From assembly GCA_043228905.1 (NCBI GenBank), contig JBHGNT010000008.1:11346001-11410000 (forward strand): a stretch of 64,000 nucleotides of DNA, in the 5' to 3' direction. Both the position numbers and the translations under genes were made by a program. The notes beneath the pieces are model-generated. The model saw only the letters and a program-made list of their open reading frames with translations, did not search any database and was not told the DNA's origin. The stretch comes from Azolla caroliniana (Eukaryota; Polypodiophyta). Each line of letters opens with the position of its first letter. Position 1 is the first letter of the stretch. Below are positions 53,396 through 63,041 of this stretch, in pieces.

Positions 53396-54402
53396 AAACG
53401 GAAGTGGAAATGCATCCGTTACCGTTGCCGCATTGAGCTTCCGTTAGCCGACACAAACTCTAATTTTGCTGTTCTTCTTCAGTACGACTACGATCGGGCT
53501 CAGCCATGTAGATTTCTTTACGGGACGGATGAAGCCAGCCCTCAACAATTTGTCGATTTCCTCCTTGACTTTGGCGGTGTAGTTTGGGTTCATCCGGTAT
53601 CGACGCTATGCTACCGGCTTGGCGTCTTTGCTCAGCTGTATCTGGTGCTAATACAACTGAGGATCCAACCCTCTCATATACTCGTAAGACCAAGCAAATA
53701 TGTCACGAAACTCGTTGAGGAGTGTAATTATCGTCGTTTTGTTCTCTGCATTCATTTCTTTGGCGACGTGCACTGGTTTTGCCTCCTTCGTCGTTCCTGG
53801 ATTTACCTCTTCTAATTGAGACGTTTTTACACGCTGTGATACAGCCATTTCTCTTTCCAACTCCTCTTGCGCTTGCCGTAACTCCCGGATTGCTTCTTTA
53901 TCCGGTTCCGCTTCGGTTCCGTTCGGTTGTAGTAAGTAGGGTGATACCGCTTCGGCAACGTCAATCTCGAATAGGGGTACAATCTTCGAGTTTAGGGTGC
54001 AAGTACTGATCTTTTTCTTCATCTGCTAATCCTTCCAGCATATTGATGCACTCCACATATAACGGTGTCAGATCCTTGCCGGTGCCCTTCCTTGGTTGTG
54101 TTGGTACCCGTACCTTCGCTTTTCCCCACCGGAACGTAATCATATTCCTCCTCCAGTTCTGCTTGATGTGTGCCGTCTTTAAAACCAACGGCGTCCCTTG
54201 CAACTGGAGAACTACGGTTGAGATTCGGAATGTGTGCCCCCCGATGGTTACTTCTAAGTCCCGTATTAATCCTGTCGGTCGCACCGAGCTTGTGTCCGCC
54301 ATTCGGAGCCAGAACGGACATGGCTCCCACTCTTGGATTCCAACAGCATCGCACGTCCAGAGGCTTATTACATTAACACCGCCCCCCCCCCCCCCCCCCC
54401 CC
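53396..54402 (-). pseudogene. Gypsy H protease and linker to RT
   Basis: The protease active site is spelled IIDGG at 54403-54415 and runs straight into a 21-base C homopolymer (54382-54402), after which the family strand VNVISLWTCDAVGIQ follows in another frame. The second half reads WLRMADTSSVRPTGLIRD, LEVTIGGHTFRISTVVLQL (53961-54302). With 21 bases the frame is off by one relative to the downstream strand. The linker (53460-54022) has RELRQAQEELEREMAVSQ, then FRDIFAWSYEYMRGLDPQL, the standard entry to RT in this gypsy group. Confidence 0.8.
54382..54402. repeat. Run of 21 C in the protease active-site codons of gypsy H
   Basis: Twenty-one consecutive C on the plus strand encode Gly codons on the minus strand exactly at the DGG of the protease. 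The likely ancestor had a short G-rich run (Asp-Gly-Gly...). Homopolymer lengths this long are unstable and hard to sequence. Confidence 0.9.
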
Positions 54403-56596
54403 GTCTATTATCGTGCCAGGGAGTTCTTTCCCTTTCACAATCGCAGTAATTGCCGGACTGTTGGTGTTCACCACCGCCGGTCCCTCCTCCGGATTTGAGA
54501 AGAATGCTGGAGTCGGTGGTGTTCCGCTTGTCGTCATGCCGGACTTGAGTCCTTCTGTGAATCTTGGTACTAGCTGCAAAAGTCGTCCTAACGACAACGT
54601 AATCTGGCATTCCTGCAATGCTTCCCATGTCGCGTTTTCGGACTGACTGCCGCCGGCGAGCTCTTCGGTGTTCTCATTTTGCTGCGCAAGTTCTGCTACA
54701 TTCCGCTCATTTGCCTTTTTCACCCATTCCGTTGTCTGTTTCCGGATGGCCTCTTGTGTCTCCCATTCCGTTGTCTTGCCCTTCGACCTTGTGGTAACCT
54801 GCTGCAGGTCGGCGACTTCGGCGACTACCATGTTTACTGCCAGTCGCTTGTCATAGCTCTTTGCCGGACATTGATTACTATAATGTCCTTCTTATCGGCA
54901 ATAATAGCAATATGCTTTCCGGGTATTGCTGGATTTCAACATTGTTTCCTGTACCCGGTGGAGGACCTGTGGTAACTGCGGGGCTCGGGTCTAGTTGGCT
55001 GGTTGAGGCGCCTTTTTTCCGGTTCACGTGGGTGGCTCCCTTTTTTGAAATGCCGTTTTTTATTAAAGTTCTTTTTGTTGAGGTACCCTTGCCGGGGTTG
55101 GTTGTCATATCTCCCGTCATCTTCCCGTCGTTGGTGATACCTGGGGGAGTGATCCCGGTTGTGATGCTCATACCGTCCATTGTAATCTCGGTTTCCATTG
55201 TCATATCTCTTGTACCGGTCATAGTTGTCTCGCCGATCGTCGTACCGGACATCCTGTGCCGGTCGATATCGCTCCTCTCGCCGCTAGCATTCGTCTTCTT
55301 CGTCTCGGTTGCTACGTGGCTCCATTTGCCGGATTGGTGGTGCTTGCCGATTCAATAAGTTATATTCGCACCGATCCATCGTGTGGCTCGAACAGTGGCA
55401 GAGTAAGCAGTGCGTCTGCATGGTGCACTCCAGTGACGAGTGTCCGGCGTTCAAGCAGGTCGTGCATTGGATTGCTTGCCGGAAACGGAGATCCTCATCG
55501 GTTGGTAACGCTCGTTGGAGGGCTCCCATTGTTAGCCAAGAGCTCGTTTTCTCCATTTCTCTAACCCGGTCGATGACTTGGTCGACGGTGCTTGTGCGAA
55601 AGTCGATGACCGTGCATACCATTCGTAGAGGTTCCCGGAGCGCGGCTAAAAATATAGCCCGTGTGTCCTCCTTCGGAGGTGCGCGGGTAAGCTGACTGTG
55701 CATCCGTTGAAACCAGATGACAAACTGCGGGATGCTCTCCCCGAGGTCCTACCGGATGGTATAAAATAAGCCCACCATTTCTCGCTGGTCCACCTCCTTC
55801 TGAAAGAAGTGCAAGAATTTGTCTTTTAGGTCCGCAAAGGTGGTGATGGTACTGGGGTCCTACATCCGGTGCCATCTGGCGGCCGGTCCTTCCAATGTCA
55901 CGCCAAATTCGGCTATCTTAGATCGTTCCTCTTCTGCCGTGGTTAACCGTTGTGACACATGGTTCGCCTCCCATGTTTGTTGAAACACGTGAACATGAGC
56001 CTCCGCGTTTTGATCATCCCTATACTTGGAGTACTGGAACGACATGTCCTCGTCCGATGTCAGTACGCGGGCTGGCGGTGTCAGTGGTTTTTCCTGTTGT
56101 TCCGTTCGCGTCGGAGGTCTTTTCCGGTCTTCCTTTGGTATTGCCGGCTCGACATCCGGTGTTGGAGTTCTTTCTTTGTCTTCTTCCGTCTCCGGAGGTT
56201 CCCGGTCTGCCAACTCTAGTTCCGTGTCGGTACTGTATCCAACTCCTCGTCCTCCGGTCCTCCTCGGGTGTCATTACTGCTGCGATAGTTCGTGTGCGTG
56301 TTGTAACCCCCTTCCGAATCCGATTCCAGTGCTGAAAATGCTTCGGATTCACCGTCTCTTCCGGCCAAGGCCTGGAGAAGGGATTCCGCTTCCCAGAGAC
56401 TGCTTAAGCTGCTTCCTTCATCCGGGTAGGTGTTTTGTTGCAGACAGAGCGACTCCACCACTTTCCGGATCACTTTGGAAAATGATCGATCCGTTCGGAC
56501 TTCTTCCGCTGCTTGCTAGAAAGCCTCTCGCCGCCTCCGCCGTTCAGCAAGTCTTCGTGCTCTCTCCGTAACCGGGTTGTCTGTTGGCCTAGTCAT
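54403..56596 (-). pseudogene. Gypsy H gag with several zinc knuckles
   Basis: The start ATG at 56594-56596 (MTRPTDNPVTER) is the first downstream of the primer site. An acidic Pro-rich N-terminal part leads to the gag core: SKIAEFGVTLEGPAARWHRM, FADLKDKFLHFFQKEVDQ, MHSQLTRAPPKEDTRAIFLA and FRTSTVDQVIDRVREMEK (55284-56213). Then a double Cys/His motif, CTTCLNAGHSSLECTMQTHC and CHCSSHTMDRC (near 55380-55475), an Arg/Asp/Tyr-rich tract (54960-55275), and a third knuckle CYYCR...GHYSNQC (54865-54915) carrying a TAA stop. Frameshifts occur near 56215 and 55260. Gag would package the RNA. Confidence 0.85.
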
Positions 56597-56626
56597 CCAT
56601 TCCCGCCGTTGTTCACTACAATTGTG

Positions 56627-57112
56627 CAGGAATCGTGGTCGCCAAAAACTGTGTTACTCCTAGGGTCGGACAACAACCTAACACAGGGTGTCCACTTAAG
56701 ACACTTCACCAAAGGGTGGTACGGCAGAATGACTTAAGGCACAACGCTTAATTAGACTTTAATTGGTTACTTAGCAATCCGTAATTAACACGCGTAAGAT
56801 ATAACAATGAATACAGAATGGTAATCAACACTGGAAGATTAAGACAATAAGCTCTATTAATTATCCGCTCTCAATTACATTGTAACCGGGCCTTTATATA
56901 GGTCTCTGGTGCGAAATACAAAACGGTGCCAACCGGCACCTTTTCAGGATTGGTCCGGATCCGGATCAGCATACCGATTCCAGTCCGTCCGTCCACATCT
57001 CCTCATATATTACTATATATTTTAAGACTACTAATTACAACAGTTCCCGAATAAACTATTCCTTTCACACTCAGATTTGGACCTCCTTAAGCCTTCTTGC
57101 CAGGCGGTAACA
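56627..57112 (-). mobile_element. 5' LTR and primer site of gypsy H
   Basis: The LTR is 56652-57112 (461 bp; ends TGTTACTCC and GCGGTAACA on the plus strand). On the minus strand a TATA box (complement of cctttatata, 56891-56900) lies in mid-LTR. Just inside, the minus strand reads cagtttttggcgaccacg (56651 downward), containing TTGGCGACC, the kind of primer site used by Tat/Athila-type elements. GATCT follows at 57113-57117. Confidence 0.92.
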
Positions 57113-58200
57113 GATCTCAAGTCTTTTAGAAGGGATCAATGGCACCAAGTTTTTCACAAAAATCCACTTAAAGGGAGCATATTGGCACTTCGAGTATACA
57201 ATTATGCCATTCAGCCTCACCAATGCGCCAATAGTCTTCCAGCATATGGCAAATGATATATTCCAGATCTTTTGGACGTCTATTTAATCATCTACTTGGA
57301 TGATCTGCTAGTTTATTCAAAGACACAGGAGGAGCATGATTCTCATGTACTATTAGTACTACGACGACTACAAGAACATGGTCTTTATGCAAAGCTGGAG
57401 AAGTGTAGTTTTGACTGTTGCCAGGTGGAATTTCTCGGCTACATGATTTCCTCAAAAGGCATCTCTATGGATCCGAGTAAAGTCCAAATTGTGCTAGAGT
57501 GGTAGACTCCACATTCGTTGCGAGATGTGGAATGCTTTCTAGGATTCACATTCACAAACTTCTATTGCAAGTTTATACAAGACTACTCAAAGCTTATTTT
57601 GCCGCTCACACAACTTACAAAGAAGGGTCCATCGTTTGTTTGGTCTAAGGAAGAGGACACGGCTTTTGAGGGTTTTAAGAAAGCATTTACATCGGCTCCT
57701 GTTTTAGCTCATGTTGATCCGCAAAAACCATTTATCATGGAGGCAGACGTGTTAGATTTCGCCCTATGTAGTATTTTATCACAACAAGGCGACGATGAGA
57801 AGCTCCATCCCTTGGCATTTCACTCACGCAAATTTGATGCCGCCAAAATCAACTACAAGATACATGACACGGAGCTATTCGCAATAGTGGACTCTTTTGC
57901 ACAATGGAGACATTTTTTAGAAGGATCTCCTCATCAAGTCATTGTATTTAGTGATCACAAGAATCTTGCCTACTTTCAGAATGCCCGCGTGTTAAATAGA
58001 TGACAAGCTCATTGGGCCCAATTCGTCACTCATTTTGATTTTAAGATTACATATCGTCCGGGCAAGCGACAGGGGAAGGCGGATGCATTATCACGACGCT
58101 CGTATCTAGCTCCTCGTCCTGGTGATCCTGCCTTCGACAATCAAAAGCAAGTAATCTTGGGACCAACACGACTTCAAGCAACGTAGGTCTTTCAGACTCC
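57113..58200 (+). pseudogene. Chromovirus F reverse transcriptase - RNase H
   Basis: RT resumes after gypsy H. A partial block around 57180-57250 leads to IIYLDDLLVYSKTQEEHDSH (YLDD intact), KLEKCSFDCCQVEFLGYMI, a TAG at 57503-57505 where G1 has Gln, then FLGFTFTNFYCKFIQDYSK with a duplicated FT. RNase H shows FIMEADVLDFALCSILSQQG (usual DAS is DVL), SRKFDAAKINYKIHDTELFA and FSDHKNLAYFQN. A TGA at 58001-58003 replaces an Arg. Long stretches stay open, so F decayed less here than G1. Confidence 0.9.
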
Positions 58201-59010
58201 ATTGGATTCCTGCATTATCAATACCATACGTGAAGATTTAAAGACGGATGTTTTCGCTCAAGCTATTCTAGATCAAATCGATTCTTCTCAGGCATCTTGT
58301 TCACGATCTCAACAACCAAGTATAGATTATCAACAATTCGAATGCCATAATGGATTACTCTTCTTTAAGAAAATTTTGTATGTTCCCAATGGTTCGTGCC
58401 GCCTTCGACTAGTACAAAATTGTCATGACACATATACAACTAGACATTTTGGTAGTACTGAAACATTGGATTTAGTACAACGATCATTTCGGTGGCCCGT
58501 ATGCGAAGATTTGTCGAAGACTATGTTCAGACATGTGATACATGTTGTAGAGTGAAGATGCCGAGACATCATCCATATGGTTTGTTGGAGCCATTACCGA
58601 TCCCAAGCAAACCATGGCAATCTATTTCTCTCGATTTTATCCCAGATCTTCCGGATTCGAGGGGTTTCAATGCAATCTTAACAATGGTAGAACGATTTAC
58701 TAAGATGACACATTTCATGCCCTGTACTAAAGAAATTACTAGTGAAGAAACCGTTGGAATTGTTATGCATGAAGTATTTCGGCATCATAGTCTTCCTGAC
58801 AATATCATCAATGATCGTGGACCGCAATTCGTCTCTAAATTTTGGAAACATCTCTTTAAAATGCTCAAGGTCACCTGCAACCTTTCCTCCGGCTATCATC
58901 CCCAAACAAATGGACAAGCTGAACGTACCAATCAAACATTAGAACAATATCTTTGGTGTTTCCTAAGCTATCAATAGGATGATTGGGCGGATATTGTACA
59001 TTTTGCTTAA
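58201..59010 (+). pseudogene. Chromovirus F integrase core
   Basis: Frames 58202-58555 and 58492-58977 overlap, with one frameshift near 58500. The zinc-binding domain shows a His pair in NCHDTYTTRHFGS and CDTCCRVKMPRHHPYGLL. The core keeps all three catalytic positions: [32 protein letters not shown] and [18 protein letters not shown]. This is the best-kept integrase core of the family in the window and shows what the G1 version looked like around the copia B insertion. Confidence 0.92.
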
Positions 59011-59723
59011 TTTGCTTATAATAAATCTACCCACTCCTCTACTAGGGTTTCACCATCCTACGCTTATATCGGCTATCATCGTTGCTAGTGTATGTTAGAA
59101 ACTACTGAGTTACCCACAAATCCTTGTGCAAAGGATCATTTGGAACGGTTACGACAAATTCAGGTAGAACTATCTACCCACTTACATCACGCGCAACAAA
59201 CATAGAAGGACTATGCAAATCGTCATCGGCTTCCATCCCCTTTTAATATTGGAGATCAAGTATGGCTATTATAACGACACATCAAGACTACTCGACCATG
59301 TGACAAATTGGATTATCGACGGCTAGGCCCTTTACGTATTAATAGGAAAATTAGTGATGTTACTTTTCCCCTTGATCTTCCTTCGCAACTACGGATACAT
59401 CCAGTATTTCTTAGTTCTCTCCTAGAACCCTATCAAGACAGCGCTATCCCAGATCCTATTACACCACCTCCATCGCCGATTGAACTTGAAGATGAACCTA
59501 AGTTCGAGGTTTGTTGCCATCCTCAACTTCAAGATTGCTCGCAACAAGCTTTATTGTTTGGTAAATTGGTTCATATATAATCCAAACTAGCGTACTTGGG
59601 AACCAATGACGAATTTTGCGAATGCTCGAGCTCTTCTTAAAGACTTCCATCGTCAATATCCGAACAAACTAGGTCCTCAATCAAAGACGACTTGTAACGC
59701 TCGTCGTTTAAAGGGGGGGATAG
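59011..59723 (+). pseudogene. Chromovirus F integrase tail, chromodomain and PPT
   Basis: After several stops the C-terminal part reads LDYRRLGPLRINRKISDVTF and IHPVFLSSLLEPYQDS (59308-59480). A decayed chromodomain follows (KFEV..., with frameshifts, to about 59580) and then the DFHRQYPNKLGPQS tail. The purine tract aaaggggggga (59711-59721) abuts the 3' LTR. Confidence 0.85.
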
Positions 59724-59744
59724 TGTCATGATATAGCATGGTAT

Positions 59745-59815
59745 GGCATTAAAAGGATTTGAACCCATAACCTAGTGTCACATGAGTTGAAGCCCTACCA
59801 TTAAGCTATATATTA
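59745..59815 (-). promoter_or_regulatory. Antisense tRNA-like Pol III promoter in the F LTR
   Basis: On the minus strand TAGCTTAATGGTAGGGC (59808 down to 59792) fits the tRNA A box, and GGGTTCAAATCC (59766 down to 59755) fits the B box, about 30 bases apart. The stretch between has tRNA-like spacing and the order of a real tRNA gene, but no clear acceptor stem is seen. Homologous modules lie in G1 (42177-42230) and I (60310-60366). Confidence 0.65.
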
Positions 59816-59885
59816 TAATACAAAGAATATTGTTTTCATTTATTATTTCACTATAGAAAATTGATGTATATTCTAGATTTCTCTA

Positions 59886-59903
59886 GAACATTCTAGAAAC
59901 TTC
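59886..59903. promoter_or_regulatory. Perfect heat-shock element in the F LTR
   Basis: GAAcaTTCtaGAAacTTC, four alternating units, with a fifth partial unit (GAG) following. It is 20 bases upstream of the TATA box. Confidence 0.85.
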
Positions 59904-60037
59904 AAGAGTATTTTTGTCATCATTATAAAAAGTGGCACAAAGCATTATTTCGAACCAATTCAGTTCAACGCCAATCTTAAGCTTCCTAGCTATTCTTGTA
60001 CTTACTCTTCATATAATATATCACTTGTTATCATCAT

Positions 60038-60071
<34 letters not shown>

Positions 60072-60169
60072 GTCAGTCTTACACACTCCCTTCCTCTCAG
60101 TACTAATCCTCATAGTACCTTCCTTCTCTTGTACTAATTCTCTCTCTGTTTTTCGTACTATTACTGCCA

Positions 60170-60274
60170 AGGATATGCAATATATGTTGTATATTGTGCA
60201 AGATAATATAAAAGCAACTCAAGATAGAGCGCATTTTTATGTCGATCATAATACGCAACCTCGTACACTCAACC
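60170..60274 (+). pseudogene. Short gypsy integrase-end fragment
   Basis: The frame reads MQYMLYIVQDNIKATQDRAHF followed by YVDHN, which resembles the helix before the C-terminal domain of gypsy integrases (LRxxQDRxxxYAD). It is cut on the left by the F LTR and on the right by the I LTR, so it is the host sequence for both insertions. Confidence 0.55.
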
Positions 60275-60713
60275 TGTCCTGAATCCGTACACATTATGTG
60301 GCTTCACTTGGGCTTGAACCCAAGACCTTGTAATACATAATCAAGAACCTAACCATTCAGATAGCATATGATTATATGAAATAATAAAAGCTACTTCTTG
60401 TGATAGATTGATATTGTAAATGTTCTAGAACATTCTAGAATATCCTAGAACATCTTAGAGTATTCTAGGTCTAGAACATTCTAGAATATCCTAGAAATCA
60501 CTAGGTTATTCTATAGGAACCTATATATATTGACATACAATTCTTCTCAAAACCAATTCGAATCAACACCAGTCTTAAGCTCTCATCACCTATCTTGTAT
60601 CCATTCTTATTCTACTTTAATACATTCATTCTTCTCTTATCATTTCATTCCTCTTCTTGTGATCTCTTTATATCTTTCTTCTATCACTTTACCTCCTCTC
60701 TTGGTTCTGACTG
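60275..60713 (+). mobile_element. 5' LTR of chromovirus I
   Basis: Starts TGTCCTGAATCC. From about 60535 it aligns with the G1 and F LTRs (accaattcgaatcaacacc and agtcttaagc). It carries the antisense tRNA-like boxes (60310-60321 and 60345-60366), a long heat-shock element array (60423-60496), a TATA box ctatatatat (60521-60530) and the transcript-start 12-mer AATTCGAATCAA (60555-60566). The primer site TTGATTTGAATT follows at 60715-60726. The 3' partner is not in the window. Confidence 0.8.
60423..60496. promoter_or_regulatory. Expanded heat-shock element array in the I LTR
   Basis: Alternating TTC and GAA units every 5 bases run almost unbroken for 74 bases (TTCtaGAAcaTTCtaGAA, then tcCtaGAA and so on, and a second GAAcaTTCtaGAA block). 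About ten units are exact and several are one base off. It lies 25 bases upstream of the TATA box. Confidence 0.85.
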
Positions 60714-60714
60714 C

Positions 60715-60726
60715 TTGATTTGAATT
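60715..60726 (+). promoter_or_regulatory. Primer binding site of chromovirus I
   Basis: TTGATTTGAATT can pair with AATTCGAATCAA (60555-60566) at all 12 positions, one as G:U. Both partners have changed from the G1 form at matching positions. Confidence 0.75.
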
Positions 60727-60770
60727 TCTTCTTCTCGTCTAGCCTCTTCCACAAACACTAGTAAGTACCC

Positions 60771-60884
60771 ATGGCTGCTGGCAACCCACAAGAATACTTC
60801 GCCCTTGTTGCAGAAATAGAGAATCTCAAAAGCAAGTTTGCATCACTAGAGCTAGAGAATCAACGATTGCTTGAAGACCTATAG
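60771..60884 (+). pseudogene. Chromovirus I gag start
   Basis: MAAGNPQEYFALVAEIENLK, then SKFASLELENQRLLEDL, aligns with the N-terminal coiled coil of G1 and F gag. A stop TAG follows at about 60882, after which similarity is lost, so I is truncated. The start codon has the context cccATGgc. Confidence 0.8.
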
Positions 60885-61959
60885 AAAACACCGGGACATT
60901 TGAAACAGGTAATATGTCACATTTTGAGAACTGTCCATCAAAAAATGACACAAATTAGGGTGATTCACAAAAAGGGGTGCCGCATGCGTAAAGAAATTTT
61001 AAAAATGACCCAAAAATATATTGATTTTTAACATGTACGGAAATTTAGGTGTTCAAAAAAATGCCTAAATAATGGACATGCCAAACTTACAAATGAATGT
61101 CCAAAATGACTAACCCCAATATTTATAGAAATTCTAAATCCAAATCTTGATGTGCAATACAATATTTATAGTTAACGTATCAGGACAATCATTTTTCAAG
61201 TTTATGTCATCATCTTCATACCCATTAGATGAACTAGTACGAGTTTATGAGGTCTCATCCTCATCATCAATGGCAACTAATGCATTGTGTTGATCCAATT
61301 GCAATCCAACCTCATCGAGTTTATGAGTCATGCTTCTTGTTTGTCTTTGTGTTGTGTCTGAAGCCACATTCCAGATCCTCTTTTAGTATCTTCATTGTGG
61401 TCTGTCACAGATAACTTGTTTTGGTCAAAGATAAGTCATACACTAATATATAAACATTATCCAATGTAAGAGTAGATGTGCTTGATGCATCTTTCCTCCT
61501 CACTTTTTGGTTATGATATTTCATTATGTACTTTCCATTTACAAGATTAGATTATGTGAGAGAAGCTTTCTACCAAAATCATTAGAATCTAAAAAATGTC
61601 TTAAAGATGTTTTCCATTTTTCTTAGATTCTCATAGTAAGCTTTTGATGTCGTACAGAAATCCGATTCATTCTATCTAGATTTGACGCAACATGTCGAAT
61701 TTTACTCTATACATCTAGAATTGGATATAATGCATCAGATTCCTATAAGTCTTGGAATTTTTTTAAAAATTTCCATTAAAAAAATACTGTTGCATTTTAA
61801 TGCATTGCATTGAATTCTAGCTACATAGACTAAAATATGATACATTGCATGGATTTCTCGAAAATACATAAATAAATACAAATTGAAAAAATAAAACATT
61901 TTCCCATAAATAAATAAATAAACATTTTCTATTTTACTCGTAAATAAATAAATAAAAAT
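60885..61959. other. No gene identified; weak coding-like trace on minus strand
   Basis: Mostly AT-rich. On the minus strand 61190-61395 can be read as an acidic stretch with few stops (for example LDEVGLQLDQHNALVAIDDE), which may be the end of a transposase or a host gene fragment; I cannot assign it. From about 61640 diverged copies of the palindromic repeat described next begin. Confidence 0.35.
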
Positions 61960-62730
61960 TGAAAATTTAGATTTCAATGGAAATCCAATTCCGTGCATCG
62001 GATTCAATTGAAAATCCAATTTCTCTTATTTTTTTGAAAATTTTCTTATTTTTCGAATTGTGTTTGAATTTGTTTTTATTTTTCCCATAAAAAAATAAAT
62101 AAAAATTGAAAAAATGGATTTTCAACGGAAATCCGATGTAATGCATCGGATTTTGGTTGAAAGTCAACTTTTACGTATTTTTTTCCAAATTTTCTTTTTT
62201 TTTTTGAATTTTTTTGAATTTTTTTGAATTTTTCCCATAAAAAAATAAATAAAAATTGGAAAAATGGTTTTTCAACGGAAATCCGATGCACTGCATCGGA
62301 TTTTGGTTGAAAGTCCACTTTTACGTATTTTTTTCCAAATTTTATTTTATTTTTTTTTGAATTTTTTTGAATTTTTCTATAAAAAATAAATAAATATTGA
62401 AAAAATAGATTTTCAATCCAAATTTTCATAGCTTTTAGAATTTTTTTGGTATTTTGTTTGTCTATTTTCTCATAAATAACTATATAGAAATTGAAAAAAA
62501 TGAATTTTCAAAGGAAATCCGATGCAATGCATCGGATTTCTATTGAAAATCCACTTTTTGCTATTTGTTACCAAATTTTCATATTTTAAAATATTTTTTT
62601 GTATTTTTTAAATTATTTTTCATTTTTTCCCATAAATAAATAAATAAAAATTGCAAAAAATGGGTTTTCAACAGAAATCTGATGCACTACATCGGATTTC
62701 TATTGAAAATCCATTTTGTCTTATTTGTTT
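61960..62730. repeat. Tandem array of palindromic ~150-bp units
   Basis: Five clear units centred near 61995, 62140, 62290, 62530 and 62690, with a decayed one near 62410. The core is gaaatccgatgca-a-tgcatcggatttc extended by ggattttcaa and ttgaaaatcc arms, so each unit forms a hairpin with arms up to about 24 bases. Spacers are poly(T)/poly(A) with cataaataaataaaaattg. No coding frame in it is meaningful. Confidence 0.85.
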
Positions 62731-62875
62731 CCAATTTTTCAGATATTTTGAATTTGTTTTAGGGTTTGCCTTACGGCTTTGCAAGGAGTGCGGGTCGGTA
62801 TACCACTCGAATACGGAGCGTGTCCACTCTTGATAGCAATGGGCCCCCCCGAACCCATTACTATCGTAGATGTAA

Positions 62876-62935
62876 CCAGGACTTCCCGGGAGGTCACCCA
62901 TCCCAGTACTGTTCTGGCTCAAGCACGCTTAACTT
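62876..62935 (-). pseudogene. 5S rRNA-like fragment with Pol III internal promoter
   Basis: The minus strand from 62935 matches the centre and 3' part of plant 5S rRNA: AAGTTAAGCGTGCTTG (A box), then an intermediate element and ACTGGGATGGGTGACC (C box), then TCCCGGGAAGTCC. The first 50 bases of 5S are not recognisable and no T-run terminator follows, so this is not a normal 5S gene. 5S-like cores of this kind are known in Cassandra-type TRIM LTRs and in 5S-derived SINEs; the flanks TGTGACAATCG (minus, near 63050) could be an LTR start. Confidence 0.75.
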
Positions 62936-63041
62936 GCAATGCTTGAAGCATCCAAACAACCACAAAACTCATGGCATGTGATACAATAGAGAGCGAAGAT
63001 CTTACTTCGATAGCGGCTACACGTGCGGCGATGGTGGACGA

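Larger units (their letters stand above)
59724..60169 (+). mobile_element. 3' LTR of chromovirus F
   Basis: Starts TGTCATGATATAGC and ends TTACTGCCA. It contains an antisense tRNA-like module (59755-59808), a perfect heat-shock element (59886-59903), a TATA box tataaaaa (59924-59931) and the self-primer partner AATTCAGTTCAA (59957-59968), 33 bases after the TATA box. Gypsy integrase-like sequence that is not F follows at once, so F sits in an older gypsy remnant. Confidence 0.92.

Noticed and set aside
54861-55358. Plus-strand hydrophobic open frame resembling a membrane protein
   Set aside because: Opposite strand of the Arg/Asp/Tyr-rich gag tract of gypsy H; hydrophobicity is a codon-complement effect.
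62876-62935. Functional 5S rRNA gene
   Set aside because: The 5' half of 5S is not recognisable and there is no T-run terminator.
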